Shown here: one piece after another, positions 8,383 through 16,438 of the stretch
How positions within the stretch are numbered: the first letter of the stretch is position 1
Layout: each line of letters opens with the position of its first letter
From: Sphingobium sp.
GTDB lineage: Bacteria > Pseudomonadota > Alphaproteobacteria > Sphingomonadales > Sphingomonadaceae
DNA: 64,000 nt
Direction of reading: 5' to 3'
Assembly: GCF_003248505.1 (NCBI RefSeq)
Contig: NZ_QFOA01000007.1
Span: forward strand, 34,094-98,093
The notes under the pieces: generated by a model
Database searches by the model: none
What the model was told of the DNA's origin: nothing
Seen by the model: the letters and a program-made list of their open reading frames with translations, nothing else
Translations under genes and position numbers: made by a program

Positions 8383-9336
8383 GTGACCATCGCTCAATCG
8401 ACCTTTTCCACCAGATCCTGCCGCTATGGCGCCGAGGCGCTGCGCGAGGCGGCGCTGCTGATCCGGGCGGGAGAGCCCGTCGCCGTCCCCACCGAAACCG
8501 TCTATGGCCTGGCCGCCGACGCGACCGACAGCAGCGCGGTCGCCGCGATCTACAGCGCCAAGGGGCGTCCCAGTTTCAACCCGCTGATCGTGCATGTCGC
8601 CGACCGGGCGATGGCCGAGCGGCTGGCGCATGTGTCGCCGACGGCGGCGCTGCTGGCCGACCGGTTCTGGCCGGGGCCGCTGACGCTGGTGCTGCCGGTG
8701 CGGGACGATAGCGGCCTGTCGCCGCTGGTGACGGCGGGCCTGCCCACCGTCGCGCTGCGCCTGCCCGCACATCCCGCGATGCGCGCTCTGATCCGCGAAA
8801 GCGGCTGCCCGCTCGCTGCGCCTTCCGCCAACCGCAGCGGGTCGATCAGCCCGACACGGGCCGAGCATGTGCTTGCCAGCCTGAACGGCAAGATCCGCAT
8901 GATCCTGGACGAAGGGCCGACCAGCGAGGGGCTGGAATCCACCATCGCCGCGCCCGAAAGCCACCGCATGCGCCTGTTGCGCCCTGGCCCTGTCACGGCG
9001 ATGATGATGGAGGAGGCGAGCGGCCTGCCCGTGGTCGAGGGCGCAGGCGGACGGATCGAGGCGCCCGGCCAGCTCGAAAGCCATTATGCCCCGTCCAAGC
9101 CCGTGCGGCTGAACGCCACGCGGGGGGAGCGGGACGAATATCTGATCGGGTTCGGCCTGATGCCCTGCCACATGAACCTGAGCGTCGAGGCGGATTTGCG
9201 CGAAGCGGCGGCGGCGCTGTTCGCGGCGCTCCATGTGGCAGACGCAAGCGCGGCGGCGCGCATCGCGGTGGCGCCCGTCCCTATGGAGGGGATCGGCGTC
9301 GCGATCAACGACCGGCTGCGGCGGGCTGCGGCTTGA
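8383..9336 (+). CDS. tsaC: L-threonylcarbamoyladenylate synthase (Sua5/YwlC type)
   Basis: A 317-residue enzyme that makes threonylcarbamoyl-AMP from threonine, bicarbonate and ATP, the first step of the universal tRNA modification t6A at position 37. The YrdC domain covers about residues 10-200, with the motifs VPTETVYGLAADA, KGRPSFNPL and APSANRSG. A C-terminal Sua5 domain (about 225-315) distinguishes it from the shorter E. coli TsaC. The proposed start is GTG at 8383. AGGA lies only 2 bases upstream, which is too close to be an ideal ribosome binding site, so the exact start is uncertain. Confidence 0.9.
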   Translation: MTIAQSTFSTRSCRYGAEALREAALLIRAGEPVAVPTETVYGLAADATDSSAVAAIYSAKGRPSFNPLIVHVADRAMAERLAHVSPTAALLADRFWPGPLTLVLPVRDDSGLSPLVTAGLPTVALRLPAHPAMRALIRESGCPLAAPSANRSGSISPTRAEHVLASLNGKIRMILDEGPTSEGLESTIAAPESHRMRLLRPGPVTAMMMEEASGLPVVEGAGGRIEAPGQLESHYAPSKPVRLNATRGERDEYLIGFGLMPCHMNLSVEADLREAAAALFAALHVADASAAARIAVAPVPMEGIGVAINDRLRRAAA

Positions 9337-9367
9337 GCCATGGCTATGTCCGGCGACGCATGACGCG

Positions 9368-9631
9368 CTAGTCGCAGTCGCGATAGCCCGCTTCGCGACA
9401 CTGGCGGCGGCGTTCCTTGGCCTGCCGCTTCATCTCACGACCCTCGCGCGCCTCCTGCTTGCGCATCTTGCGTCCGTAGTTGCGATCGGCCTCTTCCTGG
9501 CTGGTGGTGGTCCAGTCGATCACCTTGCCCGTCGCGCGCACGGGCGCGGTGACGACACTGGCGACGGTGCGGACGCAGCCGGGCAGCGCCAGCAGCAGGA
9601 CCGGCGCGGCAAGAATGAGCTTCATCTTCAT
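9368..9631 (-). CDS. Small putative lipoprotein, charged C-terminus
   Basis: An 87-residue predicted lipoprotein. From the ATG at 9631 it begins MKMKLILAAP, continues hydrophobic and reaches the lipobox LPGC (Cys19). The rest is strongly basic and acidic (KMRKQEAREGREMKRQAKERRR), probably an extended helix, and ends with two cysteines. Three ATGs lie close together. The one at 9631 has a GGGGGA element 8 bases upstream, so it is the best start. I have seen similar proteins in sphingomonads, but no function is known. It ends about 30 bases from the stop of the convergent tsaC gene. Confidence 0.65.
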   Translation of the reverse strand: MKMKLILAAPVLLLALPGCVRTVASVVTAPVRATGKVIDWTTTSQEEADRNYGRKMRKQEAREGREMKRQAKERRRQCREAGYRDCD

Positions 9632-9736
9632 GGGCATGGTCCCCCGACCGTGTGGCAACAGGGGCCATTCCTAGCACAGCGACCGTGAACCGCTCACTAA
9701 CGATGATATGAGCGGATCCGGTCGGCCGGCCGCACG

Positions 9737-10270
9737 CTAGGCGTCGATGCGGTCTGCAAAGCCCTTGCGCAGCTTGGCGAGTTTGGGCGGGATCACAGCC
9801 ATGCAATAGGGATTGCGGTCGCCGACCCGGTCCCAATATTTCTGGTGATAATCCTCCGCCGGATACCAGGGAGCGTCCGGTTCGATCGCGGTGACGATGG
9901 GGGACGACCGATCCGCCTGCGCCCGATCGATCCCGGCACGCGCCTGCGCCTCCTGCTCGGGCGAATGGGGGAAGATCGCCGAGCGATATTGCGTGCCGAC
10001 ATCGTTGCCCTGACGGTTGAGCGTCGTCGGATCGTGCGTCGCGAAGAAGATGTCGAGCAGGTCGCCGTAGGAAATCACATCGGGATCGAACGCGATGCGG
10101 ATCGCTTCGGCATGGCCGGTATTGCCCGAACATACCTGCTCATAGGTGGGGTCAGGCTGCGCCCCGCCGATATAGCCGCTCTCGACGGACGATACACCCT
10201 TCAGGTTCTGGTACACGGCCTCCGTGCACCAGAAACATCCGCCGGCGAGGGTTGCGACTTCTTGCGCCAT
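9737..10270 (-). CDS. msrA: Peptide-methionine (S)-S-oxide reductase
   Basis: A 177-residue repair enzyme that reduces methionine-S-sulfoxide in proteins, with electrons from thioredoxin. The catalytic motif GCFWC (Cys12 as nucleophile) is at the N-terminus, followed by VSSVESGYIGG and TGHAEAI, all standard for MsrA. A C-terminal cysteine in NPYC is a candidate resolving residue. The start at 10270 is supported by GGAG six bases upstream; the longer open frame to 10450 runs into fadD and is not coding. It lies about 40 bases downstream of fadD on the same strand and may share its transcript. Confidence 0.93.
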   Translation of the reverse strand: MAQEVATLAGGCFWCTEAVYQNLKGVSSVESGYIGGAQPDPTYEQVCSGNTGHAEAIRIAFDPDVISYGDLLDIFFATHDPTTLNRQGNDVGTQYRSAIFPHSPEQEAQARAGIDRAQADRSSPIVTAIEPDAPWYPAEDYHQKYWDRVGDRNPYCMAVIPPKLAKLRKGFADRIDA

Positions 10271-10313
10271 GATCGGCTCCTTATATCTGGTCTTGTCGCA
10301 CAGATAGGAACGG

Positions 10314-12020
10314 TCAGGCGACGGTTCCAGCCTCCGCCATCGCCGCTTCCGCCTTGGCGCGCTCCTCGGCCACCAGTTCCTTGCGCGACAGCTTGCCCAC
10401 CAGCGTCCGGGGCAGGTTGAGGCGCACTTCGACATCGCACACCCGCTCATGCTTGCCGAGTTGGGGATTGAGCCAGTCCTTGAGCGTCGCGCCGTCCGTT
10501 TCGAACCCTTCGTTCAGGGTCACGAACGCCTTGGGCTGTTCCCCGCGATAGCGGTCGGGCACGCCGATCACGAGCGCCTCCTTGACCGCGGGATTGTGAT
10601 AGAGGACCTGTTCGACCTGGCTCGGAAACACCTTGAAACCGCCGACGGCGATCATGTCCTTCAACCGGTCGACGATCTTCACATAACCGTCTTCGTCGAC
10701 GATCCCGACGTCGCCCGTGCGGACATAGTCGCCGACGAACACTTCGGCATCGGCGTCCGGGCGGTTCCAGTATCCCTTCATGATCTGCGGCCCGGCAAAG
10801 AGCAGTTCGCCCGGCTCGCCTTCGGGCGGGGGCCTGGTCGGGTCGTCCCGGTCGACGAGCCTGACGCGCGTGCCGGGAACCGGCTGTCCCACGGTGCCGC
10901 TCTTGTTCAACCCCTCATAGGGATTGGAGCAGACGATCGGGCTGGTTTCGGTGAGGCCATAGCCTTCGATCAGTTGCGCGCCCGTTGCCGCCTCGAACCG
11001 CTGCTTGAGTTCGAGCGGGAGCGGCGCGCCGCCCGATATGCAGGCGCGCAGGCAGGAAAAGTCGATGTTGCGGATCGCGGGATGATCGAGCAGCGCCTGG
11101 AACATCGTCGGCACGCCGGGCAGCGAGGTCGCCTTCACCCGCTGGACGGCGGCCAGCACCTGCGCCGCGTCGAAGCGCGGCAGCATCACCATCTCGCCCC
11201 CGTTCACCACGGTGCGATTGAGCGTGCAGGTATTGGCGAAGACGTGGAAGAAGGGCAGCACCGCGATGATGCGGTCCTGTTCATGCTGGTGCGGGTCGAT
11301 TGCCTGGGCCTGCCGCGCGTTGGCGGTCAGGTTCTGGTGGGTCAGCATCGCGCCCTTGGGCGTGCCGGTAGTGCCGCCGGTATATTGCAGCAGCGCGATG
11401 TCGTTGACAGGATCGATATCCGCCACGACGCAATCCCCGCGATTGGCGACCAGCCGGTCGTAGCGCAGCACGCGCGGATCGTCCGGGATGGGCGTGCTCT
11501 CGCTCGCCTTGAACCAGCGGAACAGCAGGGATTTGACCGGCGAGAGCATCTCCGCCACCGACCCGACGACCAGCTTTTCGAGGCTGCTATGTTCCAGCAC
11601 TTCGAGCGCGGTGGGCAGCAGCGCCCTGGCCGACAGGGTAAAGAGGATCTTCGTGCCGCTATCCTCGACCTGATGCTCCAGTTCGGCGGCGGTGTAGAGG
11701 GGGGAGAAGTTGACGACGATGGCGCCCGCCATCAACGCGCCATAATAGGCCGCGACATAATGCGGCGTGTTGGGGAGGTAGAGGCCGACCCGGTCGCCCT
11801 TCCCCACGCCCATCGCCTGAAGCCCGCAGGCGATCCGGCGGATCTGGACGAACATATCGCCATAGGTGAATTTGCGCCCCAGGAAATCGACCATGAAGGC
11901 GTCAGGATGCGCGGTCGCGCTTTCCGTCACCATTTCGCCCATCGATTTGGGGGGGAATGTCTGGTCCCAGGCCGTGGGGTGCTGGTACCGTTCTCGCCAG
12001 ATTTTTTCTACGCTCTCCAT
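10314..12020 (-). CDS. fadD: Long-chain fatty acid-CoA ligase
   Basis: A 568-residue acyl-CoA synthetase that activates fatty acids with ATP and CoA for beta-oxidation or lipid synthesis. The P-loop motif YTGGTTGTPKGAML, the adenylate motif YGLTETSP and the C-terminal TGDVGIVDEDGYVKIVDRLKDMI region with its conserved Asp and Arg mark the AMP-forming family. Length and the motif LKDMI fit long-chain FadD enzymes. The start at 12020 (MESVEKIW) is preferred over the in-frame ATG at 12056, because homologues begin near it; neither has a strong ribosome binding site. Confidence 0.9.
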   Translation of the reverse strand: MESVEKIWRERYQHPTAWDQTFPPKSMGEMVTESATAHPDAFMVDFLGRKFTYGDMFVQIRRIACGLQAMGVGKGDRVGLYLPNTPHYVAAYYGALMAGAIVVNFSPLYTAAELEHQVEDSGTKILFTLSARALLPTALEVLEHSSLEKLVVGSVAEMLSPVKSLLFRWFKASESTPIPDDPRVLRYDRLVANRGDCVVADIDPVNDIALLQYTGGTTGTPKGAMLTHQNLTANARQAQAIDPHQHEQDRIIAVLPFFHVFANTCTLNRTVVNGGEMVMLPRFDAAQVLAAVQRVKATSLPGVPTMFQALLDHPAIRNIDFSCLRACISGGAPLPLELKQRFEAATGAQLIEGYGLTETSPIVCSNPYEGLNKSGTVGQPVPGTRVRLVDRDDPTRPPPEGEPGELLFAGPQIMKGYWNRPDADAEVFVGDYVRTGDVGIVDEDGYVKIVDRLKDMIAVGGFKVFPSQVEQVLYHNPAVKEALVIGVPDRYRGEQPKAFVTLNEGFETDGATLKDWLNPQLGKHERVCDVEVRLNLPRTLVGKLSRKELVAEERAKAEAAMAEAGTVA

Positions 12021-12070
12021 GGCGGCGAGTGTATGGGGGCGTCGCACTTTACGCAAGCGTCAACAAACGC

Positions 12071-12100
12071 AAAAAGGCCGCGCCCCCATGTAGCGCGGCC
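12071..12100 (-). terminator. Intrinsic terminator downstream of trcR
   Basis: Read on the minus strand there is a perfect 8-base-pair GC stem (GGCCGCGC / GCGCGGCC) with a 9-base loop, followed at once by five T residues. It lies about 60 bases past the trcR stop and just before fadD, so it should end trcR transcripts and insulate fadD. Confidence 0.8.
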
Positions 12101-12157
12101 CCGGATTATTGCCGCTTTATGGCAATTTTCGATGCAGCGTCGGATGACGCTACGGCA

Positions 12158-12856
12158 TTATACCTCGCCCTTGTTGCTGCTGAACGGATCGAGGATCGTG
12201 GCTGCGCCCGAAATGAATTCGGACTCGGTCTTGAGCGCTTCCTCCGCACGGCGGGTGGCGTCCTCGCGCTCGCGGCGCAGTTCCTCGATCAGCGCTTCGC
12301 GGTCGCCGTCCAGGCGCGAATCGGTGGGCGCTTCGATGCCTGCCTTCTTCGCGGCGCGGACGACCAGCGCGTCCAGTTCCCGCTGCGAGCAAAGGCCGAG
12401 CGTCACCGGATCTTTGGGCACGATGTTGGAGATGTTCCAGTGCGTGCGGTCGCGGATCGCGGCGATGGTGGTGCGGGTGGTGCCGATGAGCTTGCCGATG
12501 GCGCCGTCCGAGACTTCGGGATGGTTGCGCAGGATCCAGGCGATGCCGTCGGGCTTGTCCTGCCGCTTGCTGACCGGCGTGTAGCGCGGCCCCTTCGTGC
12601 GGCGGACGGGTTCGGGGCCCTTCAGCATCTTGAGCTTGTAGTCGGGGTTGGTTTCGCCCTTGTGGATTTCGTCCATCGTGATTTCATGTGCGCGGACGGG
12701 ATCGCGACCGGTATATTTGATGCTGGCGGTATCGTCGGCGATGGCCTGCACCTCAAGGATGTGGAGCCCGCAGAATTCCGCGATCTGGTCGAAGCTGAGC
12801 GCGGTATTGTCGACCAGCCAGCTGGCGGTCGCGTGGGGCATCAGGGGCTGGGACAC
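12158..12856 (-). CDS. trcR: DUF1013 cell-cycle transcriptional regulator (TrcR type)
   Basis: A 232-residue regulator of the DUF1013 family. In Caulobacter crescentus the family member TrcR is an essential regulator linked to cell-cycle transcription. The central part contains a helix-turn-helix-like stretch (DGAIGKLIGTTRTTIAAIRD, about residues 117-136) and the C-terminus is a charged coiled coil (EELRREREDATRRAEEALK). The start is GTG at 12856, supported by GGAGAG seven bases upstream; an in-frame ATG follows five codons later. The family is restricted to alphaproteobacteria, which supports the taxonomic call. The gene is flanked by two hairpin terminators, so it is probably monocistronic. 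Confidence 0.85.
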   Translation of the reverse strand: MSQPLMPHATASWLVDNTALSFDQIAEFCGLHILEVQAIADDTASIKYTGRDPVRAHEITMDEIHKGETNPDYKLKMLKGPEPVRRTKGPRYTPVSKRQDKPDGIAWILRNHPEVSDGAIGKLIGTTRTTIAAIRDRTHWNISNIVPKDPVTLGLCSQRELDALVVRAAKKAGIEAPTDSRLDGDREALIEELRREREDATRRAEEALKTESEFISGAATILDPFSSNKGEV

Positions 12857-12886
12857 GGGGACTCTCTCCGGCGTAAAAACGATAAG

Positions 12887-12907
12887 GGCCGCCCAAGCAG
12901 GGCGGCC
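12887..12907 (-). terminator. Hairpin downstream of the agt-like gene, probable terminator
   Basis: A perfect 8-base-pair stem (GGCCGCCC / GGGCGGCC) with loop AAGCA on the plus strand. On the minus strand it is followed by CTTATCGTTTTT, so the T-rich tract is offset by a few bases. It sits between the glycosyltransferase stop and the trcR start and would end the plcP-agt transcript. Confidence 0.6.
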
Positions 12908-12956
12908 ACGGCGGATCAGAGATAGAACATCCTTGCACCAGCGGCAAGAAAAAGCG

Positions 12957-13985
12957 TCAGGCCGCGCTTTCCATCACATCGGGGTCGATGGCGTGGAGGC
13001 CGGACAGAAATTCGCGCGCGCTGCGGTCCCAGCTGAAGCTGCGGCCATAAGCGGCGCAGGCCCCCCGGTCCTTCGTCAGGGCAGAGGCGATGGCGGCGGA
13101 CAGGTCTTCGCCCAGCGCGCCGGTTTCGGGCGTCACGATGTCGACCGGCCCGGTGACGGGATAGGCCGCGACCGGCGTGCCGCAGGCGAGCGCCTCGATC
13201 ATGACGAGACCGAACGTATCGGTGCGGCTGGGGAAGACGAACGCGTCCGCCCCGGCATAGGCCCCGGCCAGGTCCGCGCCGAACAGAGGCCCCAGGAACC
13301 GCGCATCGGGATGCGCCTTCTCCAGCGCGGCGCGGGCGGGGCCGTCGCCCACCACCACCTTCGATCCGGGATGGTCGGCGGCGAGGAAGGCGGCGATATT
13401 CTTTTCCACCGCGACCCGCCCGACATAGAGCAGGATCGGGCGCGCAAGACCCGCGAAGGCGGCGGGCGCGGGGGCCTGCGGCGTGAAGGCGGCAAGGTCG
13501 ACGCCCCGGCCCCATGGGCGCACGTTGGGAAGGCCGTGGGCGCGCAGTTGATCGCGCACCGACCGGGTCGAAACCAGCACCGCCTGCGCAGGACCGTGGA
13601 ACCAGCGGATATAGCGCCAGAACCAGGCGGCGGGCAGGCCGGTGCGCTGCGCCACATAATCGGGGAAATGGGTGTGATAGGCGGTGGTGAAGGGCACCTT
13701 CGCGCGCAGGCACCAGCGGCGCGCCGCGAGGCACAGCGGCCCTTCGGTCGCGAGATGCACGGCGTCCGGGCGGAAGGCGGCGATCGCCTGCCCCACCACG
13801 CTCGCACGGACCAGCGCCAGCCGGATTTCAGGATAGGTCGGACAGGGAATAGAGCCGTAGAGATCGGGGGATATCACCTCGACCGGATGCCCCATGTTTT
13901 CGAGCTCAGCGCGGATGGTCTGGAGCGTGCGGACGACGCCGTTCACCTGCGGGGTCCAGGCGTCGGTGACGATGGCGATGCGCAT
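12957..13985 (-). CDS. GT4 glycosyltransferase, probable Agt of the PlcP-Agt lipid remodelling pair
   Basis: A 342-residue family 4 glycosyltransferase of GT-B fold. The N-terminus RIAIVTDAWTPQVNGVV is typical of GT4 enzymes that act on lipid acceptors, WGRGVD marks the start of the second domain, and FPSRTDTFGLVMIEALACGTP is the nucleotide-sugar binding block. It begins 18 bases after the stop of the metallophosphoesterase gene, so the two form an operon. In other alphaproteobacteria the same pair converts phospholipids to glycolipids under phosphate limitation: PlcP releases diacylglycerol and Agt adds sugar to it. The sugar donor cannot be read from the sequence. A role in other glycolipids is possible. 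Confidence 0.75.
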   Translation of the reverse strand: MRIAIVTDAWTPQVNGVVRTLQTIRAELENMGHPVEVISPDLYGSIPCPTYPEIRLALVRASVVGQAIAAFRPDAVHLATEGPLCLAARRWCLRAKVPFTTAYHTHFPDYVAQRTGLPAAWFWRYIRWFHGPAQAVLVSTRSVRDQLRAHGLPNVRPWGRGVDLAAFTPQAPAPAAFAGLARPILLYVGRVAVEKNIAAFLAADHPGSKVVVGDGPARAALEKAHPDARFLGPLFGADLAGAYAGADAFVFPSRTDTFGLVMIEALACGTPVAAYPVTGPVDIVTPETGALGEDLSAAIASALTKDRGACAAYGRSFSWDRSAREFLSGLHAIDPDVMESAA

Positions 13986-14003
13986 GACGGGCGATCCTTC
14001 GGA

Positions 14004-14876
14004 TCAGGCAGCGAGCTGCGCGCGCGAGGGCGCCTTGCCCGCTTCGCGCTTCGCGATCTCATCGGCCCAGTGGAGCACCTCCATCGTGCCGTCGCGATGC
14101 TCGACCAGCGCGGTGCAGCCTTCGACCCAGTCGCCGTCGTTATAATAATCGACGCCCGCGATCCGGCGCATCTCGGCATTGTGGATATGGCCGCACACCA
14201 CCCCGTCGACACCGCGCGCGCCCGCTTCGTGCGCCACCACCTCCTCGAACCGGGAGATGAAGGAGACCGCGTTCTTGACCTTGTGCTTGGCCATCTTGGA
14301 CAGCGACCAGTAGGGCAGGCCCATGCGGCGGCGCACCGCGTTCACCACGACGTTGAGGCGCATCAGCATGGTGTAGGCGGCGTCGCCCACGAAGGCGAGC
14401 CAGCGATGGGCCAGCATGATGGTGTCGAATTCGTCGCCGTGCAGCACCAGCAGCTTGCGCCCGTCCGCCGTCTCGTGAATCGCCTTGCGCCGGATTTCCA
14501 CGCCGCCGAAGCTCATGCCGGTGAACTGGCGGAACATTTCGTCATGGTTGCCAGGGATGTAGACGACGCGGGTGCCGCGCTTGGCGCGTTTCATGAGGCG
14601 CCAGACCACGTCGTTGTGACTGGCGGGCCAGTAGAAACGCTTTTTCAGGCGCCAGCCGTCGATGATGTCGCCGACGAGGTAAATGGTGTCGCTGTCCACG
14701 CTATCGAGGAAGTCGATCAGCATCGTCGCGTTGCAGCCGCGCGTGCCAAGGTGAATGTCCGATATCCAGATGCTGCGATAGCGGCGGCGCTGCCCTTCGC
14801 GTTCGGGTATGTGGAAGCGGTCGTCTGCGATATCCTCGACATCGCTCAGGAAAGGCAGGCGCGTGATGGCGTTCAT
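14004..14876 (-). CDS. plcP: Metallophosphoesterase, probable PlcP-type phospholipase C
   Basis: A 290-residue calcineurin-like phosphoesterase. The two-metal ligands are visible in order: SDIHLG (Asp40, His42), GDIIDG (Asp70), GNHDE (Asn110, His111), HGDEFD (His146) and GHIHNA (His230, His232). Such genes are often annotated as UDP-2,3-diacylglucosamine hydrolase, but the longer form paired with a GT4 enzyme matches PlcP of Sinorhizobium, which cuts phospholipid head groups during phosphate starvation. A candidate Pho box lies upstream (14949-14966), supporting this reading. The assignment is by family and context; an LpxH-like activity is not excluded. Confidence 0.7.
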   Translation of the reverse strand: MNAITRLPFLSDVEDIADDRFHIPEREGQRRRYRSIWISDIHLGTRGCNATMLIDFLDSVDSDTIYLVGDIIDGWRLKKRFYWPASHNDVVWRLMKRAKRGTRVVYIPGNHDEMFRQFTGMSFGGVEIRRKAIHETADGRKLLVLHGDEFDTIMLAHRWLAFVGDAAYTMLMRLNVVVNAVRRRMGLPYWSLSKMAKHKVKNAVSFISRFEEVVAHEAGARGVDGVVCGHIHNAEMRRIAGVDYYNDGDWVEGCTALVEHRDGTMEVLHWADEIAKREAGKAPSRAQLAA

Positions 14877-14948
14877 ATGTCGTCCCCAAAGACCTTCATC
14901 CTCGGGAACGATTCCTTACGCGGACTATGTTACAATCCCGCGCCGGAT

Positions 14949-14966
14949 ATGACGGAAATGCGACGG
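14949..14966 (-). promoter_or_regulatory. Candidate Pho box upstream of plcP-agt
   Basis: On the minus strand the sequence CCGTCGCATTTCCGTCAT has two 7-base direct repeats 11 bases apart, in the arrangement of a PhoB site (CTGTCAT, 4 bases, CTGTCAT). The second repeat matches at 6 of 7 positions and the first at 4 of 7. It ends 72 bases before the plcP start. A possible -10 element, TAACAT, lies 16 bases downstream at 14932-14927. Confidence 0.45.
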
Positions 14967-14987
14967 TTTCACGCCCTCATAAGAGCG

Positions 14988-15992
14988 TCAGACGATCAGC
15001 ACGATCTTCCCGAAATGCTCGCCCGCGTCCATGCGCGCATGGGCCTGCGCCGCGTCGGCAAGGGCGAAGCGACGGTCCATCGCGGGGCGCAGCCGGCCTT
15101 CGCCGACGAACGGCCATACGGTGCGCATCAGTTCGTCGGCGACCAGGCTCTTGAACCCCACCGACCGCGCGCGCAGCGTCGATCCGGTCAGCGTCAGGCG
15201 GCGCTGCATGATCGCGGGGATGAAGACTTCCGCCTTCGCACCCCCCAGCGTCGCGATGGAGACGTGACGGCCATCCTCGGCCAGGCAATCGACGTTGCGG
15301 GGCAGATAATCGCCGCCGACCATATCGAGCACCGCCTGCACCCCCTGCCCGTCGGTGATGCGCTTCACTTCCTCGACGAAGTCCTGCGTGCGGTAGTTGA
15401 TCGCATGGTCCGCCCCCCACCTGCGGGCCTGGGAACATTTGTCGTCCGACCCGCAGGTGACGGCGATCCGGATATCGAACAGGTTGCAGAGGCGGATCGC
15501 CATGGTGCCGATGCCGCTGGTTCCGCCATGGACGAGCACCGTGTCGCCCGCGACCACATAGGCCCGTTCGAACAGGTTGGTCCACACGGTGAAGAGCGTT
15601 TCGGGAAGCGCGGCGGCCTCCGCCATGTCATAGCCTTCGGGCACGGGCAGGCACTGGCCCGCGGGCGCCACGGCATATTGCGCATAGCCCCCGCCTGCGA
15701 CCAGCGCGCAGACATTTTGCCCCATCGGCATGTCCACGCCGCTGCCCGGCGCGACGACGACGCCCGATATTTCGAGGCCCGGAATGTCGGACGCGCCGGG
15801 CGGTGGCGGATATTTCCCCTGCCGTTGCAGCACGTCGGGCCGGTTGACCCCCGCCGCCGTTACGCGGATCAGCACCTCGCCGGGGCCGGGCACGGGAACG
15901 GCACGGGTTTCCGGCACCAGCGCTTCGGGTCCGCCGGGCGTCGCAATGCCGATCGCCGTCATCTCATCCGGGATCGTAAATCCGTCTGCCAT
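14988..15992 (-). CDS. NAD(P)H-quinone oxidoreductase, zeta-crystallin/PIG3 type
   Basis: A 334-residue medium-chain dehydrogenase/reductase without the catalytic zinc ligands of alcohol dehydrogenases. The N-terminal GroES-like domain contains AAGVNRPDVLQRQGKYPPPPG, a signature of the PIG3-like quinone reductase subgroup. The cofactor loop is HGGTSGIGTMAI (about residues 154-165). Members reduce quinones with NADPH and are linked to detoxification. It is divergent from the DUF1192 gene, an arrangement I associate with many alphaproteobacteria. Substrate is unknown. Confidence 0.85.
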   Translation of the reverse strand: MADGFTIPDEMTAIGIATPGGPEALVPETRAVPVPGPGEVLIRVTAAGVNRPDVLQRQGKYPPPPGASDIPGLEISGVVVAPGSGVDMPMGQNVCALVAGGGYAQYAVAPAGQCLPVPEGYDMAEAAALPETLFTVWTNLFERAYVVAGDTVLVHGGTSGIGTMAIRLCNLFDIRIAVTCGSDDKCSQARRWGADHAINYRTQDFVEEVKRITDGQGVQAVLDMVGGDYLPRNVDCLAEDGRHVSIATLGGAKAEVFIPAIMQRRLTLTGSTLRARSVGFKSLVADELMRTVWPFVGEGRLRPAMDRRFALADAAQAHARMDAGEHFGKIVLIV

Positions 15993-16087
15993 TGCCCGCC
16001 CCTCTTATGCTGCGCCGCGTCAGAAATCGACGGACTGCACGCGCGCCCTTATTGACAGAGTGGGGATCAGGGTCAACATTGCCCGTC

Positions 16088-16285
16088 ATGGACATGGACG
16101 AGTATCTGCCGCGCAAGGGCGACGATCCTCTGACCCGCCTGATGACACAGGATCTGGGGCCATTGTCCGTTGCCGAACTGGACGCCCGCATCGCCGCCCT
16201 GGAAGCGGAGATCGTGCGGACCAGAGCGAAGAAAGACAGCGCCGTTAACCATAAGGCAAGTGCCGAGGCGCTATTCAGGCGATGA
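16088..16285 (+). CDS. DUF1192 family protein
   Basis: A 65-residue protein whose C-terminal half (LSVAELDARIAALEAEIVRT) is the helical DUF1192 motif, probably a short coiled coil. The N-terminal half is acidic with DEYLPRKGDDPLTRL. The family is small, largely alphaproteobacterial and of unknown role. The start at 16088 is chosen because the family begins just before this acidic segment; the open frame upstream to 15992 would overlap the divergent promoter region. It precedes clpA by 153 bases. Confidence 0.8.
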   Translation: MDMDEYLPRKGDDPLTRLMTQDLGPLSVAELDARIAALEAEIVRTRAKKDSAVNHKASAEALFRR

Positions 16286-16438
16286 ACCCGCGCCCCGCCC
16301 CTGTCGCCCGTCAGGGCTTCTCCGGGCTTGGGCAGTCAGGCAATTCCGCTGGTCGGGGGCAGGCCCTTGATCCCGCGTCGAGCAATGCCGACATCCGGTT
16401 CTGTACCGCCCCTCACCGGGGCCAGGAGTAGAACGACA

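Noticed and set aside
12648..16055. A long plus-strand open frame of about 1135 codons across trcR, the glycosyltransferase, plcP and the quinone reductase
   Set aside because: It is antisense to four well-supported genes. Long antisense frames are expected in very GC-rich DNA, and its translation is Arg/His-rich with no domain.
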